Assembly: GCF_000591055.1 (NCBI RefSeq)
Contig: NC_020388.1
Span: forward strand, 2,480,001-2,544,000
From: Natronomonas moolapensis 8.8.11
Lineage (GTDB): Archaea; Halobacteriota; Halobacteria; Halobacteriales; Haloarculaceae
Length of the DNA stretch: 64,000 nt
Direction: 5' to 3'
Shown here: in pieces, positions 24,701-31,661 of the stretch
Layout: each line of letters starts with the position of its first letter
Numbering within the stretch: position 1 is the stretch's first letter
Notes under the pieces: generated by a model
Databases searched by the model: none
The model's input: only the letters and a program-made list of their open reading frames with translations
What the model was told of the DNA's origin: nothing
Made by a program: the position numbers and the translations under genes

Positions 24701-25380
24701 TCTCCATCGGTATCCGTGCCGTCGTCAGCACCATCAGTATTCAGCGTGACCGTGATGCCGCTGATTCCTGCGTCCTGGCTGTCGGTCGCCGTGACGGTGA
24801 ACGTGGACTCTTCACCTTCACCGACGGTCGACTCGGCCGGGGACACGTCGAGTTGGACCGGCGTAATATCGTAAGCGTCGGAGTTCGTGTTGGAGTCCCG
24901 AGTTGTGCCTCCATCGACAGTCTCAACCGTCAAGCTATTTCCAGTACTTGCAGACCCGGCATTCTGGACGCCAGTCGTTCCGTCCCCAACATTAAGGGTG
25001 AACGAACTTGCGGTCGAAACAGTTTCCGTAGCAGACAAGCTGACGGATAGACCGTTGGTGATCGTGGTAACTCCGGAGACCGTTCCAGAAAACCCGCTGC
25101 CAGTACTTACTTCATTGGCACTGGCTATAGCAGCTAGGTTTTGTGGTGTCGCATCAGGGAATGTGATGTCGACTTGGTCAAAGTCACTGTCTGTGGTAAA
25201 CGATACGTCATACTGCGTCGTTTCACCTGCAGTAGTAACCTGCAGTGAAGCGTCCGCATTTGTAGTAGCCTGCGCAGCGGCTCCACCAGCAAACGCTACT
25301 GTCCCTGCGAAGACCCACAGGAACATGAGCGCTGCCAGGAAGACGGCGCGCAGTTTCTTGTTGTTATAGTTTCGTGTCAT
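21586..25380 (-). CDS. csg: S-layer glycoprotein (major cell-surface glycoprotein)
   Basis: This encodes 1,264 residues. The N-terminus TRNYNNKKLRAVFLAALM is the diagnostic S-layer signal of haloarchaea, with cleavage probably after GGAAAQ. The mature protein is extremely acidic (long Asp/Glu runs), with several Asn-x-Ser/Thr sites for N-glycans. Near the C-terminus a Thr/Pro/Glu repeat region (TPEPTPEP) precedes PEGQPGFG plus a hydrophobic helix and Arg-Arg, the PGF-CTERM signal cut by archaeosortase and replaced by lipid. ATG 25380 was chosen because the signal starts there. A long leader and AT-rich promoter lie upstream. The glycan genes on both sides of the window probably act on this protein. 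Confidence 0.93.
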   Translation of the reverse strand: MTRNYNNKKLRAVFLAALMFLWVFAGTVAFAGGAAAQATTNADASLQVTTAGETTQYDVSFTTDSDFDQVDITFPDATPQNLAAIASANEVSTGSGFSGTVSGVTTITNGLSVSLSATETVSTASSFTLNVGDGTTGVQNAGSASTGNSLTVETVDGGTTRDSNTNSDAYDITPVQLDVSPAESTVGEGEESTFTVTATDSQDAGISGITVTLNTDGADDGTDTDGDTKNTDAVGETTFSVADSNAGDSPFVLTLTEGRTSQTVNPVLRVQAAQSTADLTYATDGSLAYQGQDVYVFGPDIQDTGGYELRGVEAFDAGSVDDSRFEKELDTTAFDPTTNVQNFIDEYSVGTLKFALSNGYLDSNVAGEDVGDITVTTGSGTPDATTVRSDQSFNNGIDGVSGLTSSDTDETAILESETSDLDADNYYVAGNGLPTDGQLERSGTFEITVQDLETTFDPEEEDLPAISDDYEDSLVEFEVDSSRGTYTTNVTANGDLDNDELFNLFVSNALVQNGDANIQNNGSVTITHGGTGDGNTYDSAFEALQDGALADSSTTDADSADQLSVNLAGGGDANYDIENVAGPSLSDSAAGPLNVLFYQDDEDDSDEKVLFYQNQDVDDTDVSFIGQDAAEYEFSFDVHDTEATSSSTATVADEDVTIDFSESVYTQSAGDIVTVTADMEDTDEALLQFGDEESDFVDVIYIEDDDDDDEVTFQINTRLIGTGTSENVLNSEDDIAESLIAQTLSEDPTDTTTNNNGLDVYGDAVSNWEIQPEFYDDADLGGNNQISFTQYLEELDTLDNNNDHPTTQLIRPIQPTDYSLAATGSTEFVAEDGESSLDEEDGFATIDLQNPSLGETNVWVGPEENADEYDTISALVEDSPLTQSEDVALDDKVVIQIEASGLYGHMVAVEGNFDPVIPDEEESFSPSTLDALALNPSSGTVDNVDRDGEGISLTFESSDDIGNQGENEIDLANAASNEIDILVDNENGELYIVVDSDAEPFTRELNADTDFDVALEYETDSDDRFEFFNEGATSGINTGTAQDTAPGSITDPGIGSVDDLGPHGEAGGDSGDVDDQDDAYPYFAAGEGAVTSASFTFEERSAEFDNMQNETVMISAGNETTVSGTTNVAPGSDATVRVSQRGETESFLESQDVNISDDGSFEATFDFGDREAGDQATVEFRVAGETVQSDDGLFGEMAAETPEPTPEPTATPEPTPEPTPEPTAEPTEEPTDTPEPEGQPGFGAVLALVALLGAALLAARRNAN

Positions 25381-25760
25381 GTGTTGTGTCGTACTGCATC
25401 GCATCGCACTGCAACCACATCGACCTCCGACCCGTTTCCGTCCTGGATCGTCCCGCGAGGGGACACACCAATCGACCGGTCGACGCACCGCGCCGCACCG
25501 ACGCACTCACCCGCAGACGTACTGAGTCTCCCAGAGGTCATGGGTAGGGGTACGTCCCATCCATCTAACGAATCGGGTATATGTTTTGTGTTTTTTCGCG
25601 ACACGACCGCGCCCCGCCGAACGCCGGGGAATCCGCCGAGAGCGACCCCCACGCGGCGATTCCGGGGACCCGAGAGTGTGGGACACACCCCCATACAGCG
25701 GCCGGTCGGGCGGCCGAAAGGGTATATAAATGATTCCGTGGGGGGATATAAATAGCGCCG
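25381..25760 (-). promoter_or_regulatory. csg leader and candidate promoters
   Basis: No gene is supported here. Just upstream of the csg start, the leader has short gcatcg/gcactg repeats. A reverse-strand cgaaaaaacacaaaacatat (about 25570-25600) looks like BRE plus TATA and would give a leader of about 175 bases. Farther up, two TATA-like motifs (gggtatataaatg near 25727 and ggggatataaatag near 25747) could serve either strand. A leader on csg fits what is known for haloarchaeal S-layer genes, but the exact start is not visible. Confidence 0.4.
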
Positions 25761-25848
25761 CGTCCGCGGCGGTGCCCCGGCGTGGGCGAGTGGGACCGTC
25801 GGGGCGGGCGATTCACCGGGAGGGGCAGGCGAGGACTGATCGGCACGT

Positions 25849-25868
25849 TTTTTAGGTTGTCCTAAAAA
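25849..25868. promoter_or_regulatory. Iron-box palindrome 1 (DtxR/SirR/Idr-type operator)
   Basis: TTTTTAGG-TTGT-CCTAAAAA has perfect 8-base arms. It lies 10-30 bases before ATG 25879 and overlaps the only AT-rich TATA-like stretch (GTTTTTTAGG), so a bound repressor would block the basal factors. Three more copies occur at 27103, 31639 and 33803. TTAGG/CCTAA cores are typical of archaeal DtxR-family metal regulators. Confidence 0.7.
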
Positions 25869-25878
25869 GAGGGGCGTA

Positions 25879-27084
25879 ATGCAATCGCGTCCGAACCGAG
25901 CGGAGCGAGACGTCTGCGTCATCGTCCCGACGATACGGGAGTACGACTGCGTTCGAGCGTACGTCGAGAACGCACGCGAGCACGGCTTCGACACCGACCG
26001 GCTGTTCTTCGTCCTCGTCACCGAGGACTTCTGCGACACCGAAGCGATGCGGGCGATGCTCGAGGACCTCGACGTGGCGGGAGCCGTCTTCGACGGCACG
26101 CGCCGCGAGGAGTGGTACGAGACCCACGGAGTCGAAGAGTACGCCCACGTCGTCCCGGCCGCGAGCCACGCCGAGACGAGCTTCGGACTGCTGTACATGT
26201 GGGTCGAGACGGCTTTCGAGTACGGCGTCTTCATCGACGACGACACGCTTCCCCACGACGACACGGACTACTTCGGCCGCCACATGGCGAATCTCGCCTT
26301 CGGCGGCGAGGTCGAGCGCGTCCGATCCGACGAACAGTGGGTGAACGTCCTCTACCAGAACGCCGACGAGCACGGTCTGTACCCCCGGGGGTATCCCTAC
26401 TCGGCGATGAACGAGACCGTCGAAACCGACACCGTCGCACTCGACTCCGGGGAGGTCGTCGCTTCCCAGGGGCTGTGGACGAACGTCCCCGACCTCGATG
26501 CGGTTCGGATCCTGATGGACGGCGACCTGGAGGGGCAGGCCCAGACGCGGACGACCGCGGCCGACTTCGAACGGGACTTCGTCGCCGCCCGCGGGAACTA
26601 TCTCACGGTGTGTTCGATGAACCTCGCGTTCCGCCGGGAGGTGATCCCCGCGTTCTATCAGCTCCCGATGGACGACAACGAGTGGGACGTCGGCCGCTTC
26701 GACGACATCTGGAGCGGCGTCTTTCTCAAGCGAGCCTGCGACCTCCTCGGCACGCGGCTCTACAACGGCCGGCCGCTCTGTGAGCACAACAAGGCCCCGC
26801 GGTCGACGTTCGACGACCTCCACAACGAGGTCGCCGGCCTCGAGCTCAACGAACACCTCTGGGAACTCGTCGACGGCGTCGAACCGGACGTCGACGAGTC
26901 CGAGGACGCGGCCGACCGCTACGCGGCGGTCTTCGAGGCGATGGCACAGCGACTCGCCGAGGGCGAGTTCGAGGCGTACCGAAACGGCGAGTTCTTCGTC
27001 CACGTCGGCGAGTACATGCTCGAGTGGCTCGACTGTCTCGACGCCCTCGAGACGTCGAGAGCGCCCGCCGCGGCCGGCGACTGA
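25879..27084 (+). CDS. GT75/RGP-like (reversibly glycosylated polypeptide, UDP-sugar mutase-like) glycosyltransferase
   Basis: This encodes 401 residues. It starts with RDVCVIVPTIREYDCVRAYV, then has VFIDDDTLPHDD with an Asp-Asp-Asp metal/nucleotide-sugar site at about residue 120, YPRGYPYS, NLAFRREVIPAFYQLPM and FDDIWSGVFLKRACD. The order (N-terminal Pro-Thr-Ile-Arg, triple Asp, Phe-Asp-Asp-Ile-Trp) matches the reversibly glycosylated polypeptide family, whose plant members interconvert UDP-arabinose ring forms. The archaeal function is unknown. It is the first gene of the iron-box island, with its own operator at 25849-25868. Assignment is by motif order only. Confidence 0.55.
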   Translation: MQSRPNRAERDVCVIVPTIREYDCVRAYVENAREHGFDTDRLFFVLVTEDFCDTEAMRAMLEDLDVAGAVFDGTRREEWYETHGVEEYAHVVPAASHAETSFGLLYMWVETAFEYGVFIDDDTLPHDDTDYFGRHMANLAFGGEVERVRSDEQWVNVLYQNADEHGLYPRGYPYSAMNETVETDTVALDSGEVVASQGLWTNVPDLDAVRILMDGDLEGQAQTRTTAADFERDFVAARGNYLTVCSMNLAFRREVIPAFYQLPMDDNEWDVGRFDDIWSGVFLKRACDLLGTRLYNGRPLCEHNKAPRSTFDDLHNEVAGLELNEHLWELVDGVEPDVDESEDAADRYAAVFEAMAQRLAEGEFEAYRNGEFFVHVGEYMLEWLDCLDALETSRAPAAAGD

Positions 27085-27089
27085 AGCGA

Positions 27090-27120
27090 CGAATATAAGT
27101 ACTTTTAGGTGGACCTAAAA
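27090..27120 (+). promoter_or_regulatory. Iron-box palindrome 2 with TATA box (binding-protein operon)
   Basis: TATA-like AATATAAG (27092-27099) is followed by TTTTAGGTGGACCTAAAA (27103-27120), which ends three bases before ATG 27124. The operator covers the expected transcription start. The same order (ATATAAGT, operator, ATG) occurs on the reverse strand at 33796-33829. Confidence 0.75.
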
Positions 27121-27123
27121 AAC

Positions 27124-28263
27124 ATGACCGAGAAACGATCACACGAACGGACGACAGAGCGGCGGCGGTTTCTCGCGACGGCTGGCGCACTCGGCGTGGC
27201 CGGTCTCGCCGGCTGTTCGGACTCGCTCGGCGGCAACGGCTCGGGCAACGGCGACACCACCGACTCGCCCGTCGGCCAGATCGGATCCGGCCGCGAGGGC
27301 CGCGACGCCCCCGGCGGGACGCCGATGAGCGAGATGCCGGAGCTGTCGGGCGAACTCACCGTCTACTCCGGGCGCGGCGAGTTCCTCGTCGGCGACCTCA
27401 TCAGCTTCATCGACGACCGCTACGACGACCTCGAGTTGACCGTCCGCTACGGCAGTTCGACCGACCTCGTCAACCAGATCGTCAACGAGGGCGACGGCTC
27501 GCCCGCCGACGTGTTCTACTCGGTGAACGCCGGTTCGCTCGGCGCGCTCGCAGACGAGGGTCGGGCCGGGACTCTCGACGACGGCGTCGCCGGGCTGGTC
27601 CGCGAGGAGTTCCGCACGGACGAGTGGATCGGGACGTCCGGACGCGCCCGGACGGTGCCGTACAACACCGACTCCTTCGCCGCCGCCGACATGCCCGATG
27701 ACGTCATGGCCTACCCCGAGGCGTTCGACGGGGACCTCGGGTGGGCCCCAGCCTACGGCTCCTGTCAGGCGTTCGTCACCGCCATGCGGCTCATCGAGGG
27801 CGAGGAGGCGACCCGCGAGTGGCTCGAGGCCGTCCTCGATGCTGGGATCACCGGCTACCCCGACGAGTTCGCCGCCTGCCAGGCGATCGCCGACGGCGAG
27901 ATCGACGCCGCGTTCGCGAACCACTACTACATCCAGCGCGTCCTCGACGGCAATCCGGAGGCCTCGCTCGCGACCGCTTTCACCTCCGGCGACGCCGGTG
28001 CCGCGTTCAACGTCGCGGGCGCGGCCGTCGTCGACACGACCGACGACGAGAGCCTCGCCAACGGCTTCGTTCGGCACCTGCTGTCCTCGGAAGCCCAGGA
28101 GTACTTCGCCACGTCGACGTTCGAGTACCCGCTCGTCCCCGGCGTCGAGCCAGTCGGCGACCTCCCCACGATCGACGAACTCGACGTCCCCGATATCGAC
28201 CTCTCGCAGCTCTCGGAACTCGAACAGACAGTCGATCTCATGCGCGACGTCGGCGCACTCTGA
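27124..28263 (+). CDS. Fe(III) ABC transporter substrate-binding lipoprotein (FbpA/AfuA-like)
   Basis: This encodes 379 residues. The twin-arginine signal ERRRFLATAGALGVAG with an Ala-Gly-Cys lipobox at about residue 35 indicates Tat export and lipid anchoring. The bilobal type 2 periplasmic-binding fold shows ELTVYSGRGEFLV, VRYGSSTDLVNQI, GDGSPADVFYSVNAGSLGAL, ARTVPYNTDS and DAAFANHYYIQRV; the Tyr-Tyr pair is the usual Fe(III) ligand in this family. It is placed directly under iron-box 2 and 10 bases before the GT39-like gene. The matching permease is at 33892. No ATPase gene is present in the window. Confidence 0.85.
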   Translation: MTEKRSHERTTERRRFLATAGALGVAGLAGCSDSLGGNGSGNGDTTDSPVGQIGSGREGRDAPGGTPMSEMPELSGELTVYSGRGEFLVGDLISFIDDRYDDLELTVRYGSSTDLVNQIVNEGDGSPADVFYSVNAGSLGALADEGRAGTLDDGVAGLVREEFRTDEWIGTSGRARTVPYNTDSFAAADMPDDVMAYPEAFDGDLGWAPAYGSCQAFVTAMRLIEGEEATREWLEAVLDAGITGYPDEFAACQAIADGEIDAAFANHYYIQRVLDGNPEASLATAFTSGDAGAAFNVAGAAVVDTTDDESLANGFVRHLLSSEAQEYFATSTFEYPLVPGVEPVGDLPTIDELDVPDIDLSQLSELEQTVDLMRDVGAL

Positions 28264-28273
28264 TCGGGACAGC

Positions 28274-30418
28274 GTGACGCCCCCCCGAGACCGGCTCCGG
28301 CGACGGATATCGAGGGCCGTCCGCGAGGCGACCCGTCGCGTCGGTGTCCCACGACTCGTGGCCGCCGTGGTCGTCGTCGCCGCCGCAGTCGCCGTCTTCG
28401 TCGTCTCGAGTACGGTCTTCGCGTACCACTCGAGCAACCACGACGAGGGCGTCTACCTGCTGCAGGCGGCGCTGCTGCTCGAGGGGCAACTCGAACTCCG
28501 GGCGGGGGAGTTGGCCGGCGCGTTCCGGCCGTGGTTCTTCGCCGAGGACGGCGGCCGGCTCTACCCCAAGTACACCCCGGTCCCGGCGGCGCTGTTCGCG
28601 GTTTCGATGGCGCTGTTCGGCGAGCCGCGGGTGACCCTCGCCGCCGTCGCCGCGGCGAACGCCGGTCTCACGTACCTGCTGGCGGCGACGGTGTTCGACC
28701 GCCGGGTCGGTGCCGTGGCCGCGGCGCTCTTTTCGGCCTCGCCGCTGGCGCTCGTGACGACGTCGGCGTTTCTCCCCTACGCGCCGACGACGGCGCTGAA
28801 CCTGCTGTTCGCCGTCGCGTACCTGCGGGGCGTCCGCGACGGCTCGGCCGCGGCCGCGGGGGTCGCCGGCCTCGCGATCGGAACCGCCTTTTTTGCCCGC
28901 CCCTACACCGCGGTGCTGTTCGCGGCCCCGTTCGTCGCCCACGCGCTCTACTCGGTCGCCCGGTCGGTGTCGGCCGACGGGATCGCGCTCGCGGGACCGG
29001 TCCGGAGACAGGGCCTCACGGCGCTCGTCGGCCTCGGGTTCGTCGGCGTGACGCTCGCGTACAACGTCCGGATGACCGGGTCGGCGGTCCTGTTCCCCTA
29101 CGAGGCGTTCGCCCCCGCGGACGGTCCCGGGTTCGGTCCCCGGGAGATACTCGGCCACTCGGTCGTCTACACCCCCGAGTTGGCGCTGACGGCCACCGGC
29201 TACGCCCTCCGCTATCTCGCGACGCGGTGGTTCGTCGCGGGACCGATCGGGACGACGGCCGCGCTCGCCGGCCTCGCGCTGGTCGCCCGCCGCTGGATCG
29301 ACGGACGGGACGACGGCGACGCCTTCGAGCGCCGTGCGGGGCTGGCCCTCGCCGGCCTTCTCGTCAGCGTCACCGCCGGCAACGTCGCCTTCTGGGGCAA
29401 CTACAACGTCCTCGCGACGATGTCGGACCCCACCGACGGCCTCGTCTCGCAGTTCGGCCCGTTCTATCACTTCGACCTGCTCGTCCCCCTCTCGGTGTTC
29501 GCCGCCGTCGCCGTCGTCGCCGGGTGGGATCGGGGGGTTCCGGCCGTCCGATCGTCGATCGAGCGCCGCGGCTCACGGCGGGTGGCCCGTGCTGCGGTTG
29601 CGCTCCTCGTCCTCTCGGCGCTCGTCGGCGCCTCGGTCGCCGCGGCCGCGGCCATTTCGGCCCCGCTGGACCGGAACGCGGCCCATACCGACAAGTACGC
29701 GACCGCCTACGAACCGGTCGAGGCGGCCGACCTCGAGGACGCAGTGGTCTTCGTCCCGACGCCGTACGGCGACTGGCAGAACCACCCCTTCCAGTACCTC
29801 CGCAACGACGGCGGCCTGGACGGCTCCGTCGTGTACGCGCTCGATCGCGACCCCGGCGGCGACTTCGCCGTCCTCGATGCCTATCCCGACCGGACGCACT
29901 ATCGCTTTGCCTACCGGGGCGAGTGGACGCCGAATCCGGACCGACACGTCACGCCGACACTCGAGACGCTCGAGCTCCGGCGCGGCACGGCGCTGGCGGG
30001 CGAGACAGTCGTCGGCGTCCCGCCGCGGGTCGCGCGCGCGACCGTTCGCCTCGAGAGCGAGACGGGGGCGAGTTCGGAGTACGCGGTGTCCGACCCCGGC
30101 GGGTCGATCGCCGTACCCTGGTCGATCGACCGCGATGCGGCGCGCCTGACCGCGGCCGACGACGCCGTCCGGGTCGGCGGCACCGACACCGTCGTCCTGA
30201 CCGTGACGCTCGTCCAGCCCGACGGCGGGACGCTCACCTACCGCCAGGAGACGACCGTCCGGACCGACCTCGAGGGTGTCGAGGCGGTGTGGCCGCCGGA
30301 GCGCTCCGTCTGCCCGCTCGTCACCGCCTGCGGCAACGAGGGGACGTACCTCCCCGACAGACCGGACGCCCACCGCGATGGCGTCTCCTTCGAGACGCGT
30401 CTGGGACCGCAGGCGTGA
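28274..30418 (+). CDS. Polytopic membrane glycosyltransferase-like protein (GT39/PMT-like)
   Basis: This encodes 714 residues from GTG 28274. A first membrane helix (VAAVVVVAAAVAVFVVSSTV) is followed by the loop SSNHDEGVYLLQAALLLEG, the Asp-Glu loop characteristic of GT-C enzymes such as protein mannosyltransferases and ArnT. About ten more helices extend to residue 460, and a soluble extracellular C-terminal domain of about 250 residues follows. It probably uses a dolichyl-phosphate sugar to glycosylate an extracellular target. It is only 10 bases behind the Fe(III)-binding protein gene, so it should share the iron-box promoter. The target could be that lipoprotein or a surface polymer; this is inference. 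Confidence 0.65.
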   Translation: MTPPRDRLRRRISRAVREATRRVGVPRLVAAVVVVAAAVAVFVVSSTVFAYHSSNHDEGVYLLQAALLLEGQLELRAGELAGAFRPWFFAEDGGRLYPKYTPVPAALFAVSMALFGEPRVTLAAVAAANAGLTYLLAATVFDRRVGAVAAALFSASPLALVTTSAFLPYAPTTALNLLFAVAYLRGVRDGSAAAAGVAGLAIGTAFFARPYTAVLFAAPFVAHALYSVARSVSADGIALAGPVRRQGLTALVGLGFVGVTLAYNVRMTGSAVLFPYEAFAPADGPGFGPREILGHSVVYTPELALTATGYALRYLATRWFVAGPIGTTAALAGLALVARRWIDGRDDGDAFERRAGLALAGLLVSVTAGNVAFWGNYNVLATMSDPTDGLVSQFGPFYHFDLLVPLSVFAAVAVVAGWDRGVPAVRSSIERRGSRRVARAAVALLVLSALVGASVAAAAAISAPLDRNAAHTDKYATAYEPVEAADLEDAVVFVPTPYGDWQNHPFQYLRNDGGLDGSVVYALDRDPGGDFAVLDAYPDRTHYRFAYRGEWTPNPDRHVTPTLETLELRRGTALAGETVVGVPPRVARATVRLESETGASSEYAVSDPGGSIAVPWSIDRDAARLTAADDAVRVGGTDTVVLTVTLVQPDGGTLTYRQETTVRTDLEGVEAVWPPERSVCPLVTACGNEGTYLPDRPDAHRDGVSFETRLGPQA

Positions 30419-30432
30419 GCGAGACGTAACGG

Positions 30433-30441
30433 TTATATAAA
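30433..30441 (+). promoter_or_regulatory. TATA box of the small membrane protein gene
   Basis: TTATATAAA lies about 25 bases before ATG 30462. No iron box is present here, so this gene is probably independent of its neighbours. Confidence 0.6.
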
Positions 30442-30461
30442 CCCCAGCTGGAATCCGAGAC

Positions 30462-30692
30462 ATGACCGGCCGTACCAGGGAGATCGACTACCCCAAAGTG
30501 ACCAAACGAAGCGTCGCGCTCGGCTTGGCCCTCTTTTTATTTGGCGGGCTCGGGCGAGGCCTCGTCCAGACGCTGGGAGTGCAGCTCCCGGCGTGGGAGT
30601 TGACCCTCCTGTTCGATCTGGAGGTGCTCGGAATCGGCATCTTCCTGCTGTCACCGATCGTATTCGGTGTCCTTCTGCCCCTCACCGAGTGA
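30462..30692 (+). CDS. Small conserved haloarchaeal membrane protein (DUF7860-like)
   Basis: This encodes 76 residues. IDYPKVTKRSVALGLALFLF, a central Leu-Pro-Ala-Trp-Glu and the end SPIVFGVLLPLTE resemble a small two-helix family common in haloarchaea. The function is unknown. A clear TATA box at 30433 supports ATG 30462. The DUF number is from memory and not certain. Confidence 0.7.
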   Translation: MTGRTREIDYPKVTKRSVALGLALFLFGGLGRGLVQTLGVQLPAWELTLLFDLEVLGIGIFLLSPIVFGVLLPLTE

Positions 30693-30816
30693 CCGGAGGC
30701 ACTCGAGCAGAGGGAGTCCCAGCGTCTAGTTGCGATCGGGTGTCAAAGTTCAAGGGGAACGTCGCGTGTTTTGCCGCGGGAAGAGAATCAGTCGTCCGGC
30801 CGAACCCACACCCGGC

Positions 30817-31608
30817 CTACCGGAACCGTTCTTCCAGTGAGACCTTCAGAATAGACTTCGCGATCGCGAGGCCGCCCTCGATCGGGTCGAGTTTCGTCTC
30901 GCCGGCGCGCTCGCGGTAGGCGATCGGGTGCTCGCGGACGTCGTAGCCCCGCATCAGCGGCCGGATCAGAAGCTCCGCCGAGAGACCGGTGTTCTCGGTC
31001 CACTCGATCGACTCGACGACCTCCCGGCGGTAGGCGCGCATCCCGGTCGTGGTGTCGTGGACGACCTCGCCCATCAGGGCGCTCGCGAGGGTGGCGAAGG
31101 CGCGGTTGCCGAAGCGGTTGAACGCGGGCATCGCCTCGGCCCCGTGGTAGAGGCGGTCGCCGCTGACCACGTCACACCCCTCGTTGATCGCCGCGAGGAA
31201 CGCCGGCAGTTGCTCCATCGGATAGGTGTCGTCGCAGTCGGTGGTGACGACGATCGGCCGATTCGGCGCGAGGATGGCCTCCCGGACCGCGACCCCGTAG
31301 CCCTGCGGTGCCTGTTCGATCACGCGCGCGCCGTGCTCGCGGGCGATCTCGGGCGTTCGATCCGAGGAGCCGTCGACGCAGACGACCTCCGCGTGGCCGT
31401 CGGTGACGGTCTCGATGTCGTCTAGCACCGTCCCGATCGCCGCCTCCTCGTTGTAGGTGCCCATCACGACGCTGACGTCCTCGAAGGTGTACTCCTCGGG
31501 GTCGTCGCCCGTCGTGTCTCCGGCGTCGATGGCCGTGCCCGCGGCGGCCGTGTCGGCCTCGTCGCGTCTGTCCTCGCGTCCGTTCGCCCGCCGTTGCATC
31601 GAACTCAT
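30817..31608 (-). CDS. GT2 dolichyl-phosphate sugar synthase-like glycosyltransferase
   Basis: This encodes 263 residues. After an Ala/Asp-rich start, the GT2 domain has VSVVMGTYNEEAAIGTVLDD, VVCVDGSSDRTPEIA and VTTDCDDTYPMEQLP (donor-binding Asp), then VSGDRLYHGAEAMP and DTTTGMRAYRREVVES. This is the DPM1 pattern of soluble dolichyl-phosphate mannose/glucose synthases, and no membrane helix is seen. It could make the lipid-linked donor used by the GT39-like enzyme at 28274, since both are under iron boxes. The gene starts about 30 bases after palindrome 3. Confidence 0.75.
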   Translation of the reverse strand: MSSMQRRANGREDRRDEADTAAAGTAIDAGDTTGDDPEEYTFEDVSVVMGTYNEEAAIGTVLDDIETVTDGHAEVVCVDGSSDRTPEIAREHGARVIEQAPQGYGVAVREAILAPNRPIVVTTDCDDTYPMEQLPAFLAAINEGCDVVSGDRLYHGAEAMPAFNRFGNRAFATLASALMGEVVHDTTTGMRAYRREVVESIEWTENTGLSAELLIRPLMRGYDVREHPIAYRERAGETKLDPIEGGLAIAKSILKVSLEERFR

Positions 31609-31638
31609 TACTACGTCTCTCTCCCGGGGACGCTTAAC

Positions 31639-31658
31639 TTTTTAGGTCTACCTAAAAA
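31639..31658. promoter_or_regulatory. Iron-box palindrome 3
   Basis: TTTTTAGGTCTACCTAAAAA has perfect 9-base arms with a 2-base centre, the strongest of the four. It sits between the stop of the GMC oxidoreductase gene (31662) and ATG 31608 of the GT2 gene, both on the reverse strand, so it controls the GT2 gene. Confidence 0.72.
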
Positions 31659-31661
31659 TTT

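Noticed and set aside
25718-25765. Two strong TATA-like motifs taken as promoters of a small gene on the forward strand
   Set aside because: No open frame with a sensible start follows before the GT75-like gene; they may serve csg or that gene.
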